A stretch of 64,000 nucleotides of DNA, taken from positions 30,159 through 94,158 of the forward strand of contig JBCDDH010000002.1 in assembly GCA_039180415.1 (NCBI GenBank), read 5' to 3'. Position numbers and translations under genes: made by a program. Numbering within the stretch: the first letter of the stretch is position 1; each line of letters starts with the position of its first letter. The notes beneath the pieces are model-generated. The model saw nothing but the letters and a program-made list of their open reading frames with translations. It made no database searches and was not told the DNA's origin. Origin of the DNA: CAZIXN01 sp039180415 (GTDB taxonomy: Bacteria; Planctomycetota; Phycisphaerae; Phycisphaerales; Phycisphaeraceae). Of the stretch, positions 11,101 to 18,350 are shown piece after piece.

Positions 11101-11754
11101 GTGCCGTCTGACCGGTCCCCGACGCTCGTGCTCGCCAGCCGCAGCCCGCGCCGAAGGTGGCTGCTGACCGAAGCCGGCTTGGGCGACGGGCTGATCGTCG
11201 CCGACCCGCCGCACGACGACCCGGCCACGCCCGACCCGCGGCCCGGCCAAGACGTCGCCGGCTTCGTCGCGGAGACCGCGCGACGCAAGGCCGAGTCGGT
11301 CGTCGGCCTCGGTTCGTTCCGCGACGCGGTGATCGTGGCGGCGGACACGGTCTGCGTCGGCGCCACGGGCACGCTGCTGGGCAAGCCAGCCGACCGAGAT
11401 GAACTGCTTCGCATGCTCCGCGGCTTCGTGGGCGCGACGCACGACGTGGTCAGCGGCGTGGCGGTCTTTTGCGTCGACGGCCGGGGCGAGACCACGCACC
11501 GCGAAGCCTGGGCGGACGCGGCGGCCGTGACGTGGGGCCCGCTCGCCGAGGCCGAACTGTTCGCCTACGCCGACACGGACGGCTGGCACGGCAAGGCCGG
11601 CGGCTACAACCTCGCCGAACGCGTCGCGGCGGGCTGGCCGATCTCCATGCAGGGCGACCCGGCCACGGTCATGGGCTTGCCCGTGGTTCGTCTGCTCCCG
11701 CGCTTGGCGGACCTGGGCGTGACCCAACCGCAGCTCCCGGGAGCCCCGCGTTGA
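11101..11754 (+). CDS. maf: Maf-family nucleoside triphosphate pyrophosphatase
   Basis: Maf proteins hydrolyse non-canonical or modified nucleoside triphosphates to monophosphates and were first linked to septum formation. This 217-residue protein carries the family motifs in order: LVLASRSPRR near the N-terminus, RKAESVV, VIVAADTVCVG, LLGKPADRDE, HDVVSGVAVF and GKAGGYNLAERVA. The GTG start at 11101 sits six bases behind TACGAT, which suggests a leaderless message. Its stop overlaps the proposed TTG start of lpxK, so maf heads a three-gene envelope operon. Confidence 0.92.
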   Translation: MPSDRSPTLVLASRSPRRRWLLTEAGLGDGLIVADPPHDDPATPDPRPGQDVAGFVAETARRKAESVVGLGSFRDAVIVAADTVCVGATGTLLGKPADRDELLRMLRGFVGATHDVVSGVAVFCVDGRGETTHREAWADAAAVTWGPLAEAELFAYADTDGWHGKAGGYNLAERVAAGWPISMQGDPATVMGLPVVRLLPRLADLGVTQPQLPGAPR

Positions 11755-12851
11755 GCCTCGGCCCGGACCAGGCCCGCCTCTACGCGATCATGTCCGGCTC
11801 GGCCCGCGATCCGGCCGCCCGCCTGTGGCGGACCGCCCTTTCCGCCGCCCGGCCCGCGTATCGGGCCGGCCTGTTCGTAGACCAGACGCTCAAGGCCCGC
11901 CGCGCGGTCGGTCTGGGCCGGCCCACCGTCAGCGTCGGCAACCTCACCGCCGGCGGCACGGGCAAGACGCCGATGGTCGCCGCCCTGGTCGAACGCCTGG
12001 TGCAACTCGGCCACCGCCCCGCCGTGCTGATGCGTGGACACACCCCCGGAAGCACGCCCGACGGATCGGCCTCCGATGAAGCCGCCCTGCTCGCCGACCT
12101 GCTCCCGTCCGACACGCCGGTTGAGCCGGACCCGTCGCGTAGCGCCGCCGCCCAGCGCGTGCTGGAGCGTGATCCCAAGGTCTCCTGCTTCGTGCTCGAC
12201 GACGGGTTCCAGCACCGCCAGGTGAAGCGCGACCTGGACCTCGTGCTCATCGACGCCACCCGGCCGTTCGGTTTCGACCGCCTCTTGCCCCGCGGGCTGC
12301 TGCGCGAGCCGGTTTCGGCGCTGCGGCGGGCCGACGCGGTGATCGTGACCCGGGCCGACCAGATCGACCCCGAGCCCCTCGATCGGCTCGGCCGCAGGAT
12401 CGCCGAGCACCACGGCCGGCCCCCGATCGCCCACGCCACGCACGCCTGGTCGTCGCTGCGTTTGGCGCAAGAACACCGCCCGATCACGGAGTTGGCCGAC
12501 CACGACGTGTTCGGCGTCGCGGGCATCGGCAACCCCGCCGCGTTTTCCCGGCAGCTCGAATCCGCCGCCCGCTCCGTAGTGGGTTTCAAGACCTTCGATG
12601 ACCACCACGCCTACACCGCGGCCGACGTCCACGCGGCATTTCTCGCGGCCCACCGCGCCAAGGCGACCGCGGTGGTCGCCACGGAGAAGGATTGGGTCAA
12701 GTGGGCCCCGCACGTGACGGCTCACGCCGACGCGTGGCGTGCGGACCCGGGCCTTCTGCTTCCGCTATACCGGCCGGTGGTGGCGATGGCGTTCACGATG
12801 GGCGAAGATGCGCTCGTCGCGCGGCTCCGTGACGCGCTCCCGCTCCCGTGA
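11751..12851 (+). CDS. lpxK: Tetraacyldisaccharide 4'-kinase LpxK
   Basis: Inner-membrane kinase that phosphorylates the 4' position of the lipid A disaccharide. Visible motifs: SVGNLTAGGTGKTP (P-loop), VLMRGH, SDEAALLADLLP, CFVLDDGFQHRQVKRDLDLV and RPFGFDRLLPRGLLREP, then the C-terminal FDDHHAYTAADV and VVATEKDWVKW. I use the TTG at 11751, which overlaps the maf stop (TTGA) and gives a 366-residue protein with the family N-terminus; an ATG at 11790 is an alternative. The gene implies an LPS-type outer membrane. Confidence 0.92.
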   Translation: MSLGPDQARLYAIMSGSARDPAARLWRTALSAARPAYRAGLFVDQTLKARRAVGLGRPTVSVGNLTAGGTGKTPMVAALVERLVQLGHRPAVLMRGHTPGSTPDGSASDEAALLADLLPSDTPVEPDPSRSAAAQRVLERDPKVSCFVLDDGFQHRQVKRDLDLVLIDATRPFGFDRLLPRGLLREPVSALRRADAVIVTRADQIDPEPLDRLGRRIAEHHGRPPIAHATHAWSSLRLAQEHRPITELADHDVFGVAGIGNPAAFSRQLESAARSVVGFKTFDDHHAYTAADVHAAFLAAHRAKATAVVATEKDWVKWAPHVTAHADAWRADPGLLLPLYRPVVAMAFTMGEDALVARLRDALPLP

Positions 12852-12877
12852 GCCCACCCCGACGCGTGTCTCCGCCC

Positions 12878-14395
12878 ATGCCCACCGCCCTGCTGCAAAT
12901 CCTCGACCAATGGCAGCCCGCCCGCGTGCTCGTCGCCGGCGACTTCATGCTGGACCGCTACAGCTTCGGCCACGTCGACCGGCTCAGCCCCGACGCCCCG
13001 GTGCCCGTGCTGGACGTCAAGTCCACCGACGACCGCCCCGGCGGCGCCGCGAACGTCTGCCGCGACCTGGTCGCCCTGCGCTGCGAGGCCGTCGCGCTGG
13101 GCGTCATCGGCGACGACCACCCCGGACAAGACCTCGCCGAATCGATGCGGCAAGCCGGGATCGACGTCGCGGGCCTCGTCGCGGCCGACGGCCGACCCAC
13201 CACGATCAAGCACAACCTCGTGGGCCTCGCCCAGCACCGCCACCCGCAGAAGATGTTCCGCCTGGACGTCGAAGACCGCACCCCGCTGAGTGACTCGGCG
13301 GTGGACGCCCTGCTCGAACGGGCCGGGCTACTGCTCCGCGACGGCGACGTAAACATTGTCTGTATCGAAGATTACGCGAAAGGCGTCTGCACCCCGCGTT
13401 TCTGTCGCGGCCTGATCGAACGCTCGAACGCCGCGGGCGTGCCCGTGCTCGTCGATCCCGCCGCCATCGCAGACTACGGCAAGTACGCCGGCGCGACCGC
13501 GATCACGCCCAACCGCACCGAGGCCCGCCTCGCGACCGCCCGCAAGCCCAACACCCCCGACGCGGACCTGCCCGAAGCCTCCGACATGGCCCGGCAGATC
13601 CAGGAAACGCACGGCATCGGCCACGTCGTGATCACGCTCGACCGCTCCGGCGCTTTGCTCCGCGACGCCGCCGGGCAAGAGCACCACGTCCCCACCCGCG
13701 CCCGGGCCGTCTACGACGTCACCGGCGCCGGCGACATGGTCCTCGCCGCCCTCGCCGCCGCGGTGGCCCAGTCCGACTTCTCCGACGCGGCCTGGCCCGA
13801 CGCCGTCGCGCTGGCCAACCTCGCGGCCGGCCTCGAAGTCGAAAAGCCCGGCGTGGTCCCCATCCCGCTCGACGACCTGCTGCTCGAAGTCCTCCGGCAA
13901 CAACACGAAACCCTCGGCAAGGCCCGCACGCTTGACCAGCTGCTCCCCGAACTCCGCGCTCACCGTTCCGCGGGCAAAACCATCGCCTTCACCAACGGCT
14001 GTTTCGACGTGCTCCACGCCGGGCACGTCCAATACCTGCGGAACTGCGCTCAACACGCCGACGTGCTGGTCGTCGGCCTCAACTCCGACGCCTCCGTCGC
14101 CCGCCTCAAGCCCGACAAGCCCGGCCCGCCCCGCCCCGTCAACGCCCAACCCGACCGCGTCCTGGTCCTCTCCGAACTCCAGAGCATCGACTACGTCGTC
14201 GTCTTCGACGAAGACACCCCCCTTTCGCTCATCACCGCCATCCGACCCGACGTCCTGCTCAAGGGCGCGGACTACCAAAAACACGAAGTCGTCGGCCACG
14301 ACATCGTTGAGGCCACCGGCGGACGCGTCGAGTTGATTCCTTTGGTCGAAGGCCGCAGCACCAGCAATATCCTGCGAAAAATCGCGGATTCGTGA
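12878..14395 (+). CDS. hldE: Bifunctional heptose kinase/adenylyltransferase HldE (RfaE)
   Basis: Makes ADP-heptose for the LPS core. The N-terminal ribokinase-type domain has VLVAGDFMLDRYSFG, RLSPDAPVPVL, RPGGAANVCRDL and the C-terminal VYDVTGAGDMVLAAL anion hole/base motif. The C-terminal nucleotidyltransferase domain has TIAFTNGCFDVLHAGHVQYL, VGLNSDASVARLK and LLKGADYQKHEVVGHD, all typical. The ATG at 12878 gives 505 residues; an in-frame GTG at 12848 overlaps the lpxK stop (GTGA) and is a credible alternative that would couple translation. Last gene of the maf-lpxK-hldE operon. Confidence 0.93.
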   Translation: MPTALLQILDQWQPARVLVAGDFMLDRYSFGHVDRLSPDAPVPVLDVKSTDDRPGGAANVCRDLVALRCEAVALGVIGDDHPGQDLAESMRQAGIDVAGLVAADGRPTTIKHNLVGLAQHRHPQKMFRLDVEDRTPLSDSAVDALLERAGLLLRDGDVNIVCIEDYAKGVCTPRFCRGLIERSNAAGVPVLVDPAAIADYGKYAGATAITPNRTEARLATARKPNTPDADLPEASDMARQIQETHGIGHVVITLDRSGALLRDAAGQEHHVPTRARAVYDVTGAGDMVLAALAAAVAQSDFSDAAWPDAVALANLAAGLEVEKPGVVPIPLDDLLLEVLRQQHETLGKARTLDQLLPELRAHRSAGKTIAFTNGCFDVLHAGHVQYLRNCAQHADVLVVGLNSDASVARLKPDKPGPPRPVNAQPDRVLVLSELQSIDYVVVFDEDTPLSLITAIRPDVLLKGADYQKHEVVGHDIVEATGGRVELIPLVEGRSTSNILRKIADS

Positions 14396-14884
14396 ATCCT
14401 ACCTGCCGGCCGTAGCCGTGCTTGGCGGCGTGACGCCATCTACCAAGCCCGCCCATGATCGCCCGTACGCCTTGTCGGTGATGCGGTCGTATGCTCACCG
14501 AGAATCAAGGCATCAAATACAAAACCATGCCCCGCGCGAGAAGCCCGGGGCATGGCGGAGGAGAAAGATCGGATGTTGCTTGGGTGGCATTTAGGCCGTT
14601 TGAACCCGACTCATCTTGTATACCCCAATCATCGGGCCCGGTTCGAAGTTCTCTTTCCTAAATTACGATTTTTTTAGTTTTCAACAAGCGCAACGCTCAC
14701 GCCCATTGGTTATCGGCAAAGTACTTTTCGGCTTATCGAAAATACGAACAAAAACCAAATATAATCATTATTTGCAAAAGGCTCGGTGGCGCGTGGGGCA
14801 AGGTGTTGTGAGCGAAGGTTATGATGCGGCCCCGCCGATGGATCCGGCGGGTGCTTTGCCTATCCCACGACACGGAGGTTGCTC
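14396..14884. other. Intergenic region with an AT-rich core before parB
   Basis: No convincing gene. The part from about 14640 to 14785 is much richer in A and T than the rest of the window, with a seven-T run and repeated A/T tracts. It includes two TTATCG motifs (near 14710 and 14734) that differ from a DnaA box at two positions. It could hold the parB promoter or an unwinding element of a replication origin. The parB ribosome site GGAGG lies at 14874-14878. Confidence 0.5.
14525..14555 (-). terminator. Isolated hairpin with minus-strand T-rich tail
   Basis: Perfect 10-bp stem (14525-14534 with 14546-14555) and an 11-base loop. On the minus strand it is followed by TTTTGTATTTG. No minus-strand gene ends here, so it may terminate an unseen small RNA from the AT-rich region or serve another role. 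Confidence 0.3.
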
Positions 14885-16030
14885 ATGCCCGACGCCGCGC
14901 CCGCGAACACCGAAAAGTCTGAAGACAAGCGTCCGTCGCGTCTCGGCCGAGGTTTGAGTTCGCTGATGGGCTCGGCCGTGCCGGTGAGCCCCCCGCCGAC
15001 GGCGATCCCCGCGGTTTCTTCGGCGCCGGTGGCCGAGTCAACGGGCGAGGTTCCACGTGGAACATCTTCTCCTGCCGAACCTGAACTTCAGGCAAAGCCG
15101 GAGGCGCACGCGGAGCTAGAGCTTGTTTGGCTCGACCTGGCCGACGTATCGCCCAACCCGCACCAACCCCGCACGCACTTCGACGAGGACAAGCTCGACG
15201 AGTTGGCCGAATCTATTCGGGTGCACGGCATCATGCAGCCGGTCGTCGTTCGCCCCCGAGCCGAGCGGCCCGGCGAGGTTTCGGCGGAAGCCTCCGCCGG
15301 GGTGAAGTACGAACTCATCGCCGGCGAACGCCGGTGGCGTGCGGCGCAACGAGCCGGCGTCCCCGCCCTGCCGGCGATCATTCGTGATCTGGACGACGAG
15401 GCGTCCGCCGAACTCGCGTTGGTCGAAAACCTGCAACGCGAAGACCTGAACCCGATCGAGCGGGCCGAGGCGTTGTTCGTGTTGAACAACGACTTTGGCC
15501 TGACCCACGAGCAGATCGGCGTCAAAGTTGGGCTTAAGCGGTCCTCGGTGACGAACCTGTTGCGGCTGCTGGATCTGGGGCCGGCACTGCGTGCCAAAGT
15601 CGCTTCCGGCGAGTTGACGATGGGTCACGCCCGGACGCTGCTCGGGGCCGAGTCGATGGTTGTGCAGGACCGAGCGGCAGAACTGATCGACAGGTTGGAC
15701 GGCATCACGGTCCGCCAGGCCGAGGAACTGATTCGCTACGAAAACGCCCGCGCGGCCGGGAATTCGCCCGAAGCGCCCGCGTGGCATCCGGACGCGGGTA
15801 GCGCGGAGGGTGTTCCACGTGGAACATCGGCGTCCTCCGAGAACAAACATTCGGGGCCGCAGAAATCCGAGTGGATCCAGGACCTCGAGCGGCAGATGTC
15901 GCAGGCGCTAACCACCAAAGTAGCGATCCGGCCGGGCCGCAAGAACGGCACGGGTCAAGTCACGATCCACTACCACAGTCTGGAAGATTTCGACGCCCTG
16001 CTCGACAAGCTGGGCGTGCAGCCGGAGTGA
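14885..16030 (+). CDS. parB: Chromosome partitioning protein ParB
   Basis: A 381-residue CTP-dependent parS-binding clamp. After an N-terminal RPSRLGRGLSSLMG (the ParA-contact motif common to ParB) and a variable linker, the conserved core shows VSPNPHQPRTHFDEDKLDEL, GIMQPVVVRP, YELIAGERRWRAAQRAG, VENLQREDLNPIERAEA, then the helix-turn-helix GLTHEQIGVKVGLKRSSVTN and GELTMGHARTLL. The C-terminal dimerisation segment ends QVTIHYHSLEDFDALLDKLG. The ATG at 14885 is six bases behind GGAGG. Two parS-like palindromes lie within the gene, each encoding VPRGTS in non-conserved linkers. A parA is not adjacent, unlike most bacteria; the nearest ParA-type gene is the CBM fusion at 9447-10901. Confidence 0.96.
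   Translation: MPDAAPANTEKSEDKRPSRLGRGLSSLMGSAVPVSPPPTAIPAVSSAPVAESTGEVPRGTSSPAEPELQAKPEAHAELELVWLDLADVSPNPHQPRTHFDEDKLDELAESIRVHGIMQPVVVRPRAERPGEVSAEASAGVKYELIAGERRWRAAQRAGVPALPAIIRDLDDEASAELALVENLQREDLNPIERAEALFVLNNDFGLTHEQIGVKVGLKRSSVTNLLRLLDLGPALRAKVASGELTMGHARTLLGAESMVVQDRAAELIDRLDGITVRQAEELIRYENARAAGNSPEAPAWHPDAGSAEGVPRGTSASSENKHSGPQKSEWIQDLERQMSQALTTKVAIRPGRKNGTGQVTIHYHSLEDFDALLDKLGVQPE
15049..15064. promoter_or_regulatory. parS-like site 1 (in parB)
   Basis: GTTCCACGTGGAAC, a perfect 14-bp palindrome at 15050-15063, matching the parS consensus used in many bacteria; the outer base pair is broken (G instead of T). Lies in the variable N-terminal linker of parB. Confidence 0.75.
15811..15826. 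promoter_or_regulatory. parS-like site 2 (in parB)
   Basis: TGTTCCACGTGGAACA, a perfect 16-bp palindrome, in the linker before the ParB C-terminal domain. Encodes the same VPRGTS hexapeptide as site 1. Confidence 0.85.
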
Positions 16031-16046
16031 ATGCGAGTCGGTAAAG

Positions 16047-16074
16047 GCGCGGTGTTCCACGTGGAACACCGCGC
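16047..16074. promoter_or_regulatory. parS-like site 3 (behind parB), extended palindrome
   Basis: The 16-bp parS core is embedded in a perfect 28-bp palindrome, 16 bases after the parB stop and 31 bases before the convergent cheB stop. It may double as a transcription-end hairpin, but no T-run follows. Confidence 0.85.
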
Positions 16075-16104
16075 GGGTGCGTGATAAATGTCGGGGCGAA
16101 TGGC

Positions 16105-17166
16105 TCAGGCCGCGGCTTTGGTGGCCAGTTCGCCGAGCAGGGCGGCCATTTGATCCGGGGACATGACGGTCGAAGCGAGCCCGCGTTCCGCGACGGAGCG
16201 TGGCATGCCGTAAACCACGGAGCTGGCGCGGTCTTGAGCGACGATGTGGCCGCCGGCGTCGCGGAGCGTCTTGGCGCCTTTGCTGCCGTCTTCGCCGATG
16301 CCCGTCAGAATGAACGCCAGCGTGCGCGCGCCGGTAGCCTCCGCGATGGAGTGGAACAAAGCGTCGACCGAGGGGTAATACAGATCGGTTGTGGGTTCGG
16401 GGCCCACTTTTAGTCGGAGCTGATTCTGAGCGTAGCGGACGACGTGGGCGTGCTCGCCGCCGGGGCAGACATACACCTGTCCGGGGCGGAGCGGGGTGCC
16501 GTGTTCGGCGTGAACGACGGGCAGGGGGGCGACGTCGTTGAGCCGCTCGGCCATGGATTGCGTGAAGATCCGCGGCATGTGCTGAGCGACCACCACGGGC
16601 ACCGGCAGGTTGGCCGGCAGGGCGGTGAGCAGGGTTTCGAGCACGGGCGGGCCGCCGGTGGACGAGCCGATGGCGATGAGGTCGAGGCGTTCGATTCGGG
16701 GCGGGGTCCAGGCGGGCCCGGAATTTTGATTGGTTTTTGTTTGTATTTCCGGCTTCACCTGCCGGGCTTCAATGCTTGATTCGGCAAGGGCTTGCAGACG
16801 CCGGACGTATTCTTCGTGGAACGTCTTCCCGCCGGGCAGGGTGGCCCCGTTTTCCTTGGCGATGACGTCGGCCGCGCCCATCCGCAAGGCCTGGAGGCTC
16901 TGGACCGAGCCTGCGGTGGTCAGCGACGAGCACATGAGCACCCGCGTGGGGCAGGCCCGCATGATGTGCCGCAGGGCGGTGAGCCCGTCCATCTCGGGCA
17001 TCTCGATGTCGAGGCTGATGGCGTCGGGCTTGAGTTGGGTGGCCAACTCGACGGCTTCTTTGCCGTTCTTGGCTCGGCCGACGACTTCGAGGCCGCCGGT
17101 CTCCCCGATCGCTCGGGCGAGCGCTTGTCGCATGAAGGCGGAATCGTCGGCGATCAGGACGCGCAT
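16105..17166 (-). CDS. cheB: Chemotaxis response regulator protein-glutamate methylesterase CheB
   Basis: Removes methyl groups from receptors when phosphorylated by CheA. 353 residues: an N-terminal receiver domain (VLIADDSAFMR, phospho-acceptor in SLDIEMPEMDGL), a linker, and a methylesterase domain with the catalytic Ser in LIAIGSSTGGPP, His in VVAQHMPRIFTQ and Asp in LTGIGEDGSKGA. The start at MRVLIADDSAF was chosen because the 31 upstream in-frame residues are not receiver sequence. It ends LATKAAA. Last gene of the one-strand chemotaxis cluster, convergent with parB. Confidence 0.95.
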   Translation of the reverse strand: MRVLIADDSAFMRQALARAIGETGGLEVVGRAKNGKEAVELATQLKPDAISLDIEMPEMDGLTALRHIMRACPTRVLMCSSLTTAGSVQSLQALRMGAADVIAKENGATLPGGKTFHEEYVRRLQALAESSIEARQVKPEIQTKTNQNSGPAWTPPRIERLDLIAIGSSTGGPPVLETLLTALPANLPVPVVVAQHMPRIFTQSMAERLNDVAPLPVVHAEHGTPLRPGQVYVCPGGEHAHVVRYAQNQLRLKVGPEPTTDLYYPSVDALFHSIAEATGARTLAFILTGIGEDGSKGAKTLRDAGGHIVAQDRASSVVYGMPRSVAERGLASTVMSPDQMAALLGELATKAAA

Positions 17167-17298
17167 GGCAGGCCGGGAATCGGGGTTGAGAGAACAGAGG
17201 TTGCGCAAGCGTTCGGGATCCGGCGACGCAAAGAACGAGGGTTTGGGTTCGAGACCCAAGGAGACCGGCTCTGGGGCCGGCTCCCCGTTCCCTGCGGT

Positions 17299-17670
17299 TT
17301 ACGCCGCCTTCGCGCGAGCCAAGGTTTCCTGGATGCGCTCGCCCAGCACGTTGGGCGTGAAGGGCTTGACCACATAGTTGTTGACGCCGGCCTTGATCGC
17401 CTCGACGACGCGGGACTTCTCCGCCTCGGTCGTGACCATGATGATCGGCGTGCGGTGGCCCGCGCCGCGGTACTGCTTGGCGAAGGTCAGCCCGTCCATG
17501 TTGGGCATGTTCCAGTCCAGCAGGATCAGGTTGGGCTGGAAGGCTTCGACCTTGTCCAGCGCGTCCTGGCCGTCCACGGCCTCCTCGACTTCCTGGTAGC
17601 CGAGCTGGCCCAGGATGCCGCGCTGGATGTTGCGCATCGTTTTTGAATCGTCAACCAAGAGGACCTTCAT
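17299..17670 (-). CDS. cheY: Chemotaxis response regulator CheY
   Basis: Stand-alone receiver domain of 123 residues: acidic pair in VLLVDDSKTMR, phospho-acceptor Asp52 in LLDWNMPNMDGL, the switch Thr in MVTTEAEK and the Lys in VVKPFTP. This is the usual CheY pattern. It carries the signal from CheA to the flagellar switch or another output. GGAG sits eight bases upstream of the start. The C-terminus LARAKAA ends in AA, like most neighbours. Lies between cheX and cheB on the same strand. Confidence 0.93.
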   Translation of the reverse strand: MKVLLVDDSKTMRNIQRGILGQLGYQEVEEAVDGQDALDKVEAFQPNLILLDWNMPNMDGLTFAKQYRGAGHRTPIIMVTTEAEKSRVVEAIKAGVNNYVVKPFTPNVLGERIQETLARAKAA

Positions 17671-17763
17671 CGTTCATGCTCCACGGTCGTGGGAAAGGGG
17701 AATGGGCGGGTTTCGAAGCCCCCCGGGCACGCAGTGCGTGTATCGGGAAATCAGACGTCGGGG

Positions 17764-18249
17764 TCAGGCGGCTTGCGCCGCGCTTTGTTCCTGGGAGTCG
17801 CGGATGGCGACGTCGACGAAGAACTCGCCCAGGTCGCATTCGCAGGGGATGCGGACGCACTTGACGTCCTTGCGGCCGAACACGCTGTGGCCGGCGCCGA
17901 TCACCACCGAGGGGCAGGAGATGTCGGCATGCTTGCCGACGAACTTGGCTTTCGCGCCGCCGGAGATCATGTTGACCAGCTCGCCGATGGCGTCGGCGAA
18001 GTCTTCGTGGTCGGCGTTGATCTCCATGCCGGTGAACACGGCCACGCAGCGTTCGGCGGTGGCGGTGGGGAAGCCGAGCACGACCGTGCCGTCGACGTCG
18101 CCGGTCATGCCGATGATGCCCGAGACGTTGTCGGCGGGGGTGTCGTGGGGCTTGATCGCGGGCTCGCCCACGGTCACGGGCATCTGCATCATCGTCTCGA
18201 AGACGTTGTTGACGGAATCGACGAAGGGGAGGATGTAGGCGCTGCTCAC
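17764..18249 (-). CDS. cheX: CheX-type CheY-P phosphatase
   Basis: A 161-residue CheC/CheX-family protein. The phosphatase helix motif is visible as FADAIGELVNMISGGAKAKF, with the Glu and Asn in the positions used to attack the phosphoryl group of CheY-P. It starts with GTG at 18249, with GGAG six bases upstream. A single copy of the motif and the short length favour CheX over CheC. The position next to cheY and cheA supports signal termination as its job. The C-terminus is SAAQAA. Confidence 0.88.
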   Translation of the reverse strand: MSSAYILPFVDSVNNVFETMMQMPVTVGEPAIKPHDTPADNVSGIIGMTGDVDGTVVLGFPTATAERCVAVFTGMEINADHEDFADAIGELVNMISGGAKAKFVGKHADISCPSVVIGAGHSVFGRKDVKCVRIPCECDLGEFFVDVAIRDSQEQSAAQAA

Positions 18250-18350
18250 GGGGAACTCCGATTGGGATCTGGGACTGGTGGTGTATCGGTCGGTTTAGGT
18301 AGGCCCGTTAGCCGCGTCGCGTTGCGGCGCGGGTTTGGGGCGGCGGGGTT

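Noticed and set aside
12841..12851. Another copy of the palindromic repeat at the end of lpxK (CGCTCCCGCTCCCG)
   Set aside because: Only a short part resembles the arm and there is no inverted partner.
14630..14660. tRNA-like GGTTCGA motif
   Set aside because: The bases around it cannot form a T-arm stem and no acceptor stem or anticodon arm can be drawn; no tRNA or rRNA gene is supported anywhere in the window.
16047..16074. The 28-bp palindrome as an ordinary terminator
   Set aside because: It contains the exact parS core shared with two sites in parB and has no T-run, so a parS role is the better reading, though it could do both.
17262..17284. Hairpin between cheY and cheB as a terminator
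   Set aside because: The stem has a bulge and no T-run follows on either strand; it is compatible with chance in this GC-rich sequence.
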